Positions 34,501 to 42,698 of a stretch of DNA of 64,000 nucleotides are shown one piece after another (within the stretch, counting starts at the first letter, position 1; every line of letters begins with the position of its first letter). A program made the translations under genes and the position numbers. The notes beneath the pieces were generated by a model. The model ran no database searches. It worked only from the letters and a program-made list of their open reading frames with translations, and was not told the origin of the DNA. Source of the stretch: Bacillus mesophilus (GTDB lineage Bacteria; Bacillota; Bacilli; Bacillales; SA4); NCBI RefSeq assembly GCF_011008845.1, contig NZ_JAAIWM010000009.1:1-64000 (forward strand), given 5' to 3'.

Positions 34501-35514
34501 ATGAAAGAGCATAACATTGAATTAACTTCAGCTGAATTTGGGCAATTATGGTGTACATATATGAATGATAGTGCATCCATACCTATATTAAAGTATTTTT
34601 TACAGGGTGTTGACGATCTAGAGATTAAACCCTTAATTGAACTGGCTTTAAAAATGGCACAAGAACATACAGAACAAATAGCAAATATCTTTATAAATGA
34701 ATCCTATCCAATACCAATTGGTTTCTCTGATGAAGATGTTAATCTAGATGCACCTAAACTTTATTCTGATACTTTTATTCTATATTTTATAAGAAACCTT
34801 GGTAAAAGTGCACTCGCTGCTTATGGCATGGCATTCTCCCTAGTTCCGAGATCAGATATTGTAGAGTTATTTTCTACGTACATAGATGAAACGAAAAACT
34901 TGGAGAAAAGCACGAAAGAAGTCATGCTATCTAAGGGACTATTCATCCGTTCACCTTATATTGCTCAGCCAACTCGTCCAGATTTTATTGAAAAGCAAAG
35001 TTTTTTAAAAGGGTGGTTTGGTGAGAGAAGGACTCTCACAGCAGTAGAAATATCCCATCTTTATATGAATCATCAAAATAACACACTTGGTAAAGCTCTT
35101 GTATTAGGATTTGCACAAGTTGCACAATCAGAAGAATTAAGAGAATTCTTTGTAAGGGGTGTTGAATTATCCAAGAAAATCTTTGAGGATTTGCGAACGA
35201 TTTTAGAAGAAAGTACCCTTCCTGCACCTATGACCTGGGATACAGAGGTAAAAGAAAGTACTATCGCACCTATTTCTGACAAGCTCATGTTGTTCCTGAT
35301 CAATGCGTTAACAGCTATCTCAATTGGTAATATGGGAGGTTCATTAGCATTATGCTTAAGAAGAGATTTGACAGCTAAATATGCAAATCTTATAAAGGAT
35401 GTAGGTTTATATGCTGAAGATGGGGCTAATATCATGATCAAAAATGGATGGTTTGAGCGTCCCCCACAAGCTATGGACCGAGAATTTCTTACAAAAGGGA
35501 AGTCAATTAAATAA
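34501..35514 (+). CDS. DUF3231 family protein
   Basis: A 337-residue helical protein with two repeats of the DUF3231 (ferritin-like four-helix) module. Matching landmarks are GQLWCTYMNDSASIPILKYFL in repeat one and SHLYMNHQNNTLGKALVLGF in repeat two; FILYFIRNLGKSALAAYG and LMLFLINALTAISIGNMGG also correspond. Bacillus genomes carry several copies, and some are forespore-expressed; the function is not known. Start set at 34501, 5 nt after GTGGAGG. An upstream in-frame ATG (34420) has no ribosome site and would add a tail foreign to the family. It follows an orphan terminator at 34308. Confidence 0.87.
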   Translation: MKEHNIELTSAEFGQLWCTYMNDSASIPILKYFLQGVDDLEIKPLIELALKMAQEHTEQIANIFINESYPIPIGFSDEDVNLDAPKLYSDTFILYFIRNLGKSALAAYGMAFSLVPRSDIVELFSTYIDETKNLEKSTKEVMLSKGLFIRSPYIAQPTRPDFIEKQSFLKGWFGERRTLTAVEISHLYMNHQNNTLGKALVLGFAQVAQSEELREFFVRGVELSKKIFEDLRTILEESTLPAPMTWDTEVKESTIAPISDKLMLFLINALTAISIGNMGGSLALCLRRDLTAKYANLIKDVGLYAEDGANIMIKNGWFERPPQAMDREFLTKGKSIK

Positions 35515-35535
35515 TAAAGGATCATTCTACTTAAA

Positions 35536-35576
35536 AAAAGGACCAAAATGTATGTAATAACATTTTGGTCCTTTTG
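35536..35576. terminator. Bidirectional terminator, DUF3231 gene / proC
   Basis: AAAAGGACCAAAATGT / ACATTTTGGTCCTTTT stem with an 8-nt loop between convergent genes. Confidence 0.95.
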
Positions 35577-35589
35577 ATTTCACCACTAT

Positions 35590-36399
35590 TTACTTCTTTC
35601 CCAATCCCCTTGATTTATTCGTACAATTCTCCATCGCTGTGAGAATAGCTCCACGGAAATGGTGTTTTTCTAATGTTGCTACCGCTTCAATGGTTACTCC
35701 GCCTGGTGTACAGACCTCATCCTTTAACTCACCTGGATGCTTCTCTGTATCTAATACCATCTTAGCAGCACCTAAAACAGCTTGAGCAGCTAGCTTATAG
35801 GCTGTCTTCCTTGGTACTCCTTGCATAACGCCACCATCTGCAAGTGCTTCAATAAACATGTAGACATAGGCAGGAGAGGAACCACTTATTGCTGGAATGG
35901 CATCCATTAATGCTTCATCCATAATCTCGCTTTTTCCAAAGCTATTGAATAGAGTCATCACCTGTTGTTTCTCTTCCTCTGTGATGAGATGATTAACAGA
36001 AAGAACACTCATCCCTTCACCTACAAGAGAAGGAGTGTTTGGCATTGATCGAACTACCTTCACTTCAGTATCAAATTGCTCTTCAATAAAGGAAATGTCA
36101 ATTCCAGCAGCAATCGTTATGATAATGGTTTCTTTGTTCACATAATCCTTCACTTCTTGTAAAACATCTTTATATAGATGAGGCTTCACTGCTATAAAAA
36201 GAAAGTCAGAAGAGCTTGCCACTTCCTGATTTGAAAGTGTCACATTAATGTTGTATTTTTGTTCGACGGTTAGCAATGTTTCATCAGAGCGTGCACTTCC
36301 AATGATTTGCTCTGGTCTTACTAACGAGGATTGAAGCATACCTGTAATCATGGCCTGCCCCATCTTGCCACATCCTATAAATCCAATTCGTTTATCCAT
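35590..36399 (-). CDS. proC: Pyrroline-5-carboxylate reductase
   Basis: A 269-residue NAD(P)H-dependent reductase for the last step of proline synthesis. The Rossmann motif IGFIGCGKMGQAMITGML opens the protein; VKPHLYKDVL, VRSMPNTPSLVGEGM and the C-terminal signature PAYVYMFIEALADGGVMQGV with DEVCTPGGVTIEAV are all intact. Start at 36399 (MDKRIGF), with AGAGG some 12 nt upstream. B. subtilis has several paralogues (ProI, ProG, ProH); which one this matches is not clear, and proA/proB are not adjacent, which suits ProI or ProG. Confidence 0.93.
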   Translation of the reverse strand: MDKRIGFIGCGKMGQAMITGMLQSSLVRPEQIIGSARSDETLLTVEQKYNINVTLSNQEVASSSDFLFIAVKPHLYKDVLQEVKDYVNKETIIITIAAGIDISFIEEQFDTEVKVVRSMPNTPSLVGEGMSVLSVNHLITEEEKQQVMTLFNSFGKSEIMDEALMDAIPAISGSSPAYVYMFIEALADGGVMQGVPRKTAYKLAAQAVLGAAKMVLDTEKHPGELKDEVCTPGGVTIEAVATLEKHHFRGAILTAMENCTNKSRGLGKK

Positions 36400-36757
36400 G
36401 ATTTTTCTCAACCTCTTCCTTTTTTAGAACTACGTATTGTTAAACAAAAGCGTTGGTTTTTTGTTACAGTGCTATAAATCAACATACAATGCCTAAACCT
36501 AATACCTTTTAGCTAATTAATCCATTTTATCAAAATATTTAAAAAATAAATATATAAATTTCCATCTTTCTGTATGTAAGTAAGAATTTCTTATATTTCT
36601 AATTCACCTTTACAAACATGTTTCGTATTCCACTCATTGCATTATACAGTTGAGAGACGTGTTTTGCACCCAATGTGTTTGCCTGTCCCCCTTCAAAGCT
36701 TGAGTTAGTGAGAAGATGATATGTTGCTACTCACTTTTCTCATAAATTAAATACAAC
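36400..36757. other. Intergenic region, possible gene relic
   Basis: No convincing gene. On the minus strand a 35-codon open frame (about 36607-36720, containing SSFEGGQANTLGAKHVSQLY and ending before a TAG) lacks a normal start. A short ATG frame directly upstream with a different phase ends early, so a frameshifted relic is possible. AT-rich otherwise. Confidence 0.3.
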
Positions 36758-36790
36758 AGAGGACCTTCAACTCAGAAGGTCCTCTCATTT
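36758..36790. terminator. Hairpin after speD
   Basis: Perfect 11-bp stem AGAGGACCTTC / GAAGGTCCTCT with a 6-nt loop, touching the speD stop. The T-tract is modest on the minus strand. Confidence 0.75.
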
Positions 36791-37599
36791 TAATGAATAA
36801 TATTTTTACCGTAAAAAATCTCTTCCATCTCTGTTTTAAGTTTCTTCGTAATTTCTTGCTCTTCATCCTTTGTTAACGAATCCTTACGATGACCAAATAG
36901 ATAGTTATCTAGGTCAAATTGACGAAGCCTACATTTTGTATGGAAGATATTTTCTTGATACACATTCACATCAATCATGTGATACATCTCTTGTACTTCA
37001 TCAGGAATATAATTTTGAATGGAATTTATATCATGATCAATGAATAGCTTATGTCCGTTTACATCCCTCGTAAATCCTCTAACACGATAGTCAATGACCA
37101 TCACATCTGTTTCAAAGGAATGTATTAAGTAATTTAATGCTTTAAGCGGTGAAATTTCCCCACACGTTGAAACATCTATATCAGCACGGAAAGTACTAAT
37201 ACCATCTGCAGGGTGATATTCCGGATAGGTATGCACCGTAATATGACTTTTATCTAAGTTAGCGACAACTGCATTCCCAAGCGGACCAGGTGATTCTTCA
37301 AAAGCATCCTTTGGTGCTTCATCAACTGGGCCTTCTGATACTAGGATGGTAACGCTTGATCCTTGGGGAACATAATCCTGTTTTGCTACGTTTAAGATGT
37401 GAGCACCAATCATATCGGTAACAGTTGATAAAATATGAGTCAATCGGTCCGCGTTATATTGTTCATCTATATAGTTTATATAAGCTTCTCGTTCTTCTTT
37501 CGTTTTGGTATAGCAAATATCATACATATTAAAGCTTAAAGATTTTGTTAGGTTATTAAAGCCATGTAGCTCTATTCGTTGCTCTGGAGTAAGTGTCAT
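36790..37599 (-). CDS. speD: S-adenosylmethionine decarboxylase proenzyme, long (E. coli) type
   Basis: A 269-residue pyruvoyl enzyme that makes decarboxylated SAM for spermidine synthesis. The self-cleavage site is Lys-Ser in [13 protein letters not shown], which generates the pyruvoyl group. [18 protein letters not shown] and [17 protein letters not shown] follow the E. coli SpeD pattern closely. Length shows the class 1A form, not the 126-residue class 1B form of B. subtilis. No speE or other polyamine gene is adjacent. The start follows AAGGGG. Confidence 0.94.
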   Translation of the reverse strand: MTLTPEQRIELHGFNNLTKSLSFNMYDICYTKTKEEREAYINYIDEQYNADRLTHILSTVTDMIGAHILNVAKQDYVPQGSSVTILVSEGPVDEAPKDAFEESPGPLGNAVVANLDKSHITVHTYPEYHPADGISTFRADIDVSTCGEISPLKALNYLIHSFETDVMVIDYRVRGFTRDVNGHKLFIDHDINSIQNYIPDEVQEMYHMIDVNVYQENIFHTKCRLRQFDLDNYLFGHRKDSLTKDEEQEITKKLKTEMEEIFYGKNIIH

Positions 37600-37862
37600 T
37601 CTACGATCCCCTTTTTTAATTCATTATGATTATATTTTTGAGATGGAGACGTATTATATGCATCGTGGAAGTGGATAGGTGATATTTACCTATTTTTCCC
37701 CTCTCTTTACCTAATTCAAATATGTGTAGTTACACATGATATTATTCAAGGCTAATCATAATAAAATTGCCGAATAAAACGAAATTTACCAGCGATATTT
37801 ACTTCCTATTAGCATCAAAATAAAACGAAAAAATAATTTCAACCTATAAGGGGGTTTTGCCA

Positions 37863-39185
37863 ATGATAAGAAAAAAAATAACATTGTTACTTATTTCCAT
37901 TCTTTTGATTGCGCTAGTTGCATGTAATAATATGAATCAAGATGCAGCTACCAATAGAGGTCAACAAGATGGACAAACTACACAACTAAATGCCCGAAAT
38001 ACTGCTGATAACTATGTTAATAATGTGAACCACAGATTTACGAATGAAGCCGATGACCGAAATTTCACGAATTATCAAGATGATGAAACTAATGCTAACA
38101 GAATAAACGATAGAGAAAACGTAGCGAATAATAACAGAATAGTTACTAGAGCTGACCTAGATGAGGATCAACCATTCATGACTAGAGATGCAGAACGTCG
38201 TGACGAAAATCGTTTCAATCAACAAGCAAACAATGAAGATTTTGATTTTGGGGAAAATGTAGATAATAATGTATTTATTGAACATGACCTTGAAAACCCT
38301 GGAAGTAACATTTCGGCAGATACGACAACGATTTCAAGTAATAAGTACCCTCACACGAAAGCGATACTTATTCAAGAAGCAAAGTATAAGCATGTTAAAA
38401 CTGATGGTCAAAATGTGAACCTTCAAGGCTTAAAAGAACAGGGTCAAAATAAATTAAAAGATCTAGCTGCACAATATGGTGCTCGTCAACATCAACAAGG
38501 TACAAAGCAAGGTGCACAAGGACAAAAAGCTAATCAACAGCAAACAGCAAATCAAGGTCAAATGAATACGCAAATGCAAGCTCAGGAGCAAAATGCTACT
38601 CAACAGCAAACAGTGCAAAAGCAAGCTCAAGAACAAAATCAACAGCAGCAAGCTGCTCCAAAAGCTCAAGAAATGCCTAAAGGTCAAGCAGCTGCTCCTG
38701 CTCCAAAGCAAGATACAACAACTCAAAATCAAGCAGCTGCTCCTGCTCCTAAGCAAGACACTGCTCAAGCTAAACCTGAGCAAAAGGCCGCAGCAGGTAA
38801 CACGGCAATGCATGAGTTTGAATCAAAGGTAATCGAATTAACAAATGCTGAAAGAAGAAAGAATGGTTTAAAAGATCTTGCTGGAGATAACGCGATCAGT
38901 AATGTAGCTAGAGAGAAATCTACAGATATGCAGAAAAACAACTACTTTTCACATACTAGCCCGACTTATGGATCACCTTTCGATATGATGAGGGACTTTG
39001 GAATTACCTATAATACGGCTGGGGAAAACATTGCTCAAGGCCAACGTACTCCTGAAGAAGTTGTCCAAGCGTGGATGAACAGTGAAGGTCACCGTAAGAA
39101 TATCTTAAGCGATAAGTTTACTCATATTGGTGTTGGCTATGACCAAAATGGACATCACTGGACACAAATGTTTGTAGGAAGATAA
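37863..39185 (+). CDS. CAP-domain lipoprotein with Gln-rich linker
   Basis: A 440-residue lipoprotein. The signal peptide ends in lipobox LVAC with Cys21. Residues 25-160 are Asn/Asp-rich and disordered, 200-305 are a Gln/Ala/Pro-rich low-complexity linker, and 320-440 are a CAP/SCP (YkwD-type) domain with ELTNAERRKNGL, NNYFSHTSPTYGSPFDMM, GENIAQGQRTPEEVV and MNSEGHRKNILSDKFTHIGVG. CAP proteins of Bacillus are exported and some act in spores; the activity is undefined. Start set at ATG 37863, 8 nt after AGGGGG; an in-frame TTG lies 6 nt before. Flanked by its own terminator. Confidence 0.9.
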   Translation: MIRKKITLLLISILLIALVACNNMNQDAATNRGQQDGQTTQLNARNTADNYVNNVNHRFTNEADDRNFTNYQDDETNANRINDRENVANNNRIVTRADLDEDQPFMTRDAERRDENRFNQQANNEDFDFGENVDNNVFIEHDLENPGSNISADTTTISSNKYPHTKAILIQEAKYKHVKTDGQNVNLQGLKEQGQNKLKDLAAQYGARQHQQGTKQGAQGQKANQQQTANQGQMNTQMQAQEQNATQQQTVQKQAQEQNQQQQAAPKAQEMPKGQAAAPAPKQDTTTQNQAAAPAPKQDTAQAKPEQKAAAGNTAMHEFESKVIELTNAERRKNGLKDLAGDNAISNVAREKSTDMQKNNYFSHTSPTYGSPFDMMRDFGITYNTAGENIAQGQRTPEEVVQAWMNSEGHRKNILSDKFTHIGVGYDQNGHHWTQMFVGR

Positions 39186-39190
39186 AAAGA

Positions 39191-39222
39191 AAAAATCGGC
39201 TTAACGGCCGATTTTTATTTTC
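39191..39222. terminator. Terminator between CAP gene and cobQ
   Basis: AAAAATCGGC / GCCGATTTTT stem with a 6-nt loop and further T residues, between convergent genes. Confidence 0.9.
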
Positions 39223-39239
39223 ATTGTTGATTTAACCCT

Positions 39240-40739
39240 CTAATCTTTAAATAGTTCCATCTGTTTCTGAATATAATCAAGATCAACATGTTTTCTGACA
39301 TGTTTAGAGAGTCGGTCATACTCAGTTTCTCTTAGAAGATTATATGAATTTCTTCCAAAAATCTCTGACAATCCTTTGTTCTTCCTAATCTTATTTAATA
39401 AATATTGTCTAAACAAATCGTTGTGAAAAATATCATGAAAGTACGTACCAAAGACTAGATCATCAATACTTTTACACCCGTCTGTATCTTCTTCTGTTTG
39501 AATCAAAGGATTCAAATATTCAGATTGGCTAACACCCATATGAATTTCGTAGCCAGTCACGTCAAAGCTTTTATCAAAGATCGTTAGTATTCCCGTTTTA
39601 CGAATCGTCGTCTTTTCCTTTGTTATAATAGTCGAAATTGGTAACAGATTCATACCTTTTATTACTTTCGTTGTAGACTCTACTCCATAAGGATCGATTA
39701 CCTCTTTTCCTAACATCTGATAGCCACCACAAACTCCAAAGACCATCGTTGACTTGTTATTTATAAGCTCGAGCAGTTTCTCTTTGAGTCCTGTTTGTTG
39801 TAAGTACTGTAAATCATCTATTGTGTTCTTACTTCCTGGTAATATAACGAGATCAGGATCTTTTAACTCATCGGCGGTAGTCACAAACCGAACATGACAA
39901 TCTGGTTCCACCATGAATGGATCCACATCAGTAAAGTTGGAAATCATCGGATATCGAATGACGGCAATATCAATATCCTTAGAAGGATTCTGTTTGGTGT
40001 GATATTGATTTAACATAACAGAGTCTTCTGCATCAATTCGCAAATTCGGAATGAATGGAATAACCCCTAAGACAGGCTTTCCTGTATATTCTTCAAACCA
40101 GGTAAGACCAGGTTCTAACAATGATAGATCCCCTCGGAACTTATTGATAATCACACCGATCACTCTGTCCCGCTCGTCCTCCTTTAAGAGCTGTAAAGTA
40201 CCAACTAAACTAGCAAATACTCCACCTTTGTCAATATCTCCCACTAAAATAACGGGGGCATTTGCTAGCTTTGCTACTCTCATATTAACTAGCTCATGGT
40301 CGTTTAAATTAATTTCAGCAGGACTTCCAGCTCCCTCGATGACAACCCTTTCATAGCTGTTCATTAGGTTGTCTAATGATTCCTTAATGATGGCTAATCC
40401 TGTCTCAAAATAGTCCTGTCGATATTCACCAGCCTTCATGTTTCTTAAAGGCTTTCCATGAACAACGATCTGTGATTCATAATCCTTTGTTGGCTTAATT
40501 AGTATGGGATTCATATCTGTGGTCGCCGCAACTCGAGCAGCCTCTGCTTGAACACCCTGAGCACGACCAATCTCTTTTCCATCAAGCGTAATATAGGAAT
40601 TAAGTGACATATTTTGTGATTTAAACGGAGCAGTTGTAAATCCATCCTCCGAAAAAATTCTACATAATGCGGTTGCGACAATACTTTTTCCAGCATCTGA
40701 ATGAGTACCCTGAATCATAATAGGGAGGGCCTTAGTCAT
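39240..40739 (-). CDS. cobQ: Cobyric acid synthase
   Basis: A 499-residue glutamine-dependent amidase that amidates four side chains of adenosylcobyrinate diamide. The N-terminal ATPase domain starts with MIQGTHSDAGKSIVATALCR. The GATase domain has the Cys nucleophile in MVFGVCGGYQMLG and the His in FGTYFHDIFHND. Start at 40739 (MTKALPIM), 7 nt after AAGGAG. It overlaps the upstream cobB/cbiA stop by 8 nt, so the two are coupled. No other corrin gene or cobalamin riboswitch is in the window. Confidence 0.95.
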   Translation of the reverse strand: MTKALPIMIQGTHSDAGKSIVATALCRIFSEDGFTTAPFKSQNMSLNSYITLDGKEIGRAQGVQAEAARVAATTDMNPILIKPTKDYESQIVVHGKPLRNMKAGEYRQDYFETGLAIIKESLDNLMNSYERVVIEGAGSPAEINLNDHELVNMRVAKLANAPVILVGDIDKGGVFASLVGTLQLLKEDERDRVIGVIINKFRGDLSLLEPGLTWFEEYTGKPVLGVIPFIPNLRIDAEDSVMLNQYHTKQNPSKDIDIAVIRYPMISNFTDVDPFMVEPDCHVRFVTTADELKDPDLVILPGSKNTIDDLQYLQQTGLKEKLLELINNKSTMVFGVCGGYQMLGKEVIDPYGVESTTKVIKGMNLLPISTIITKEKTTIRKTGILTIFDKSFDVTGYEIHMGVSQSEYLNPLIQTEEDTDGCKSIDDLVFGTYFHDIFHNDLFRQYLLNKIRKNKGLSEIFGRNSYNLLRETEYDRLSKHVRKHVDLDYIQKQMELFKD

Positions 40740-42102
40740 TTGATCTCTCCTTACACTTCTCAATCCAATTTTCTACAAGTTCTGGACAGGATGCAAAATG
40801 AAAATGGGTATAGCCTGCAACTAGATTCAGATTCATATATCCTTCTTTATCTTCTTTAAAGAAACCCTTTGTTTGATAGGCATAAGGTATTTCTCCTGTA
40901 GGCTCAAAGGTTGAATAATGATACTCATGCCCCTTAGCTTTTACACCAGGAGGTAATAAATAATTACCAGCTTCACCTTGCACTTCACGGTAGCCAATAG
41001 CGGTTAACCCTTGTTGCATGGTGACTTTACCAGGAATCACCCCAACCATCTCATGATGCTTTTGTTCGGACGTAATAATTGATTCTGTTAAGAACATAAA
41101 CCCACCACATTCGGCTAAAGTCGGTAGTCCATCAAGAATTGCGTTCTTAATGGATTCTCTCACCTCTCTATGATCTGACAAAATATCTGCAAACTCCTCA
41201 GGGAAGCCGCCACCTATATAAAGTCCATCTATGTCCTCTGGTAACAGCTCACCAGCTAATGGTGAGAAGTAGACTAGTTTGGCACCATTGGCTTGTAGCA
41301 GCTCAAAATTCTCCTGATAATAGAAGTTAAAGGCAGCATCCTTGGCAACTGCTATTCGTACTTGCTCCTTACTCTTTTGATGGAATGGAGATGAAGCAGT
41401 TTCTAGATTTAAAGGTTGATCTGAAGCTAAGCTAACTAGCAAGTCTAAATCCACCGTTTCCTCCACAGCTTCTGCTAAGGTAGTTAAAAACGGATCAAGC
41501 TCTCCTCGTTCTATGGAAGGCACTAAACCAAGATGACGTTCAGGCATATCAAGTAGTTGATCTCTAGATAGATAGCCAATCACTGAAATTCCACACTCTT
41601 GCTCAACTGCAGCTTTTACTAATTGAAAATGTCCTTCTCCCCCTACCTTGTTAGCAACTACACCTACAATTTTCGTGTTACTTTCAAAGCACTGAAATCC
41701 CTTCACCACTGCCGCTGCACTTCTTGCCATACTATAGCAATCCACAACAAGGATAATAGGAGTCTCTGTAATCATACTGATTTCAGCAGAGCTTCCCTTG
41801 TTAGAAGTTGGACTTTCTCCATCAAATAGGCCCATCATTCCTTCGATAATGGAAAGGTCAGCTTTAGCTTGTCCATGGACGAAAATGCTCTTGATCATCT
41901 CTTGATCAAGCATATAGCTATCTAGGTTTCTAGATGGCCGATTAGTTACCGCTGTATGATACGCAGGGTCAATATAATCCGGTCCACACTTGAAGCCTTG
42001 AACAGTTAAGCCTCGCTTATGTAAAGCTGCCATAATGCCTATCGTTAACGTGGTTTTCCCAACCCCACTAGCAGTACCAGCAATCATGATTCTTTTAGGC
42101 AT
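40732..42102 (-). CDS. cbiA: Cobyrinate a,c-diamide synthase (CbiA/CobB)
   Basis: A 456-residue enzyme that amidates the a and c carboxyls of cobyrinate. The P-loop is GTASGVGKTTLTIGIMAAL, then GPDYIDPAYHTAVTNRPSRNLD, and the C-terminal GATase region has LYIGGGFPEEFAD and the Cys in LAECGGFMFL. It is the first gene of a two-gene operon with cobQ. These enzymes act in the middle of the pathway, so this pair needs early genes elsewhere or works on salvaged intermediates. The intergenic region upstream carries arrays D and E but no recognisable B12 riboswitch. Confidence 0.95.
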   Translation of the reverse strand: MPKRIMIAGTASGVGKTTLTIGIMAALHKRGLTVQGFKCGPDYIDPAYHTAVTNRPSRNLDSYMLDQEMIKSIFVHGQAKADLSIIEGMMGLFDGESPTSNKGSSAEISMITETPIILVVDCYSMARSAAAVVKGFQCFESNTKIVGVVANKVGGEGHFQLVKAAVEQECGISVIGYLSRDQLLDMPERHLGLVPSIERGELDPFLTTLAEAVEETVDLDLLVSLASDQPLNLETASSPFHQKSKEQVRIAVAKDAAFNFYYQENFELLQANGAKLVYFSPLAGELLPEDIDGLYIGGGFPEEFADILSDHREVRESIKNAILDGLPTLAECGGFMFLTESIITSEQKHHEMVGVIPGKVTMQQGLTAIGYREVQGEAGNYLLPPGVKAKGHEYHYSTFEPTGEIPYAYQTKGFFKEDKEGYMNLNLVAGYTHFHFASCPELVENWIEKCKERSND

Positions 42103-42304
42103 GGTTTGAACACCTCGACTTTCAACTCTTATTATTCTTTATTATAAAGCTTATTGGTTTGTTAATTAAACGTTTGTTTAAAGTATTGTAGGACGGCACC
42201 ATGACTAGCTTTTTAGCGTGAGTGCAACAAAAATAGGTCGAATTTTGACAAAAAGGTTACTATGTTGGTTCAGTAAGCTAGTATGATTACTCTTTTAGAC
42301 TACA

Positions 42305-42415
42305 TATCAGCGCTAGTTTAGTTATATCGGCGAATGCTTAGTTATATCGGCGATTTTAGAGTTAAATCAGCGATAGAGCCTAATATATCAGCGACTTTTC
42401 AATTTTATCGAGCAG
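42305..42415. repeat. Phased short-repeat array D (ATATCRGCGA word, 20-bp period)
   Basis: Words of the ATATC(A/G)GCGA type start at 42305, 42325, 42345, 42365 (AAATCAGCGA), 42386 and 42406 (degenerate), spaced 20, 20, 20, 21, 20 bp with unrelated spacers. Between the 42461-42496 terminator and the cbiA promoter region. Confidence 0.85.
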
Positions 42416-42460
42416 GAGGCCAACGCACCTAGAACTGCTTCCAAATAAACACCCCCATGC

Positions 42461-42496
42461 AAAAAAGCTAGCCTACTGACACGGCTAGCTCTTTTC
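42461..42496 (-). terminator. Terminator between arrays E and D
   Basis: AGCTAGCC / GGCTAGCT stem with a 9-nt loop, then TTTTTTG on the minus strand. Confidence 0.85.
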
Positions 42497-42539
42497 ATTA
42501 AGTTAAGTTAAGTCTATGTGACTTAATCCGAACCCGGTC

Positions 42540-42652
42540 GGTGCATATATTTAAAATTTGACGCGTATCTGGCCCAATTTGACGCATAAATTTTTCAATT
42601 CGGCACATATCCTGGCCAATTCGGCGCATAAATCGTAAAATTTGACGCAAAA
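42540..42652. repeat. Phased short-repeat array E (AATTTGACGCATA word, 21-bp period)
   Basis: Taking the GCATA core as reference, copies fall at 42543, 42563 (GCGTA), 42584, 42605 (CACATA), 42626 and 42647 (GCAAA), spaced 20, 21, 21, 21, 21 bp. Longer matches read AATTTGACGC or AATTCGGCGC. Enclosed by two terminator hairpins behind the MMPL exporter gene. Confidence 0.83.
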
Positions 42653-42690
42653 AACTAGCAAAAAGTCTAAGTAACAAACTTTTCACTAGT
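42649..42690 (-). terminator. Likely terminator of the MMPL exporter gene
   Basis: Minus strand: ACTAG-TG-AAAAGT, an 11-nt loop, ACTTTT-TG-CTAGT, then six T residues, 9 bp past the stop codon. The stem has a TG/TG internal loop. Confidence 0.65.
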
Positions 42691-42698
42691 CTAGTTAT

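Noticed and set aside
35073..35546. 157-codon frame antisense to the DUF3231 gene
   Set aside because: Runs through the shared terminator, has no ribosome site and resembles no family; a shadow frame.
38463..38813. Long Ser/Leu/Cys-rich antisense frame inside the CAP lipoprotein gene
   Set aside because: Shadow of the Gln-codon-rich linker (CAA repeats read backwards as TTG).
42103..42304. Cobalamin riboswitch upstream of cbiA
   Set aside because: No B12-box-like conserved segment found; the interval is AT-rich and runs into array D.
42498..42686. A 62-codon minus-strand frame across array E giving a heptad-like repeat peptide (FMRRIGQ, FMRQIGP)
   Set aside because: It arises because 21 bp equals seven codons. 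There is no ribosome site, and the other arrays break frame with 20-bp steps.
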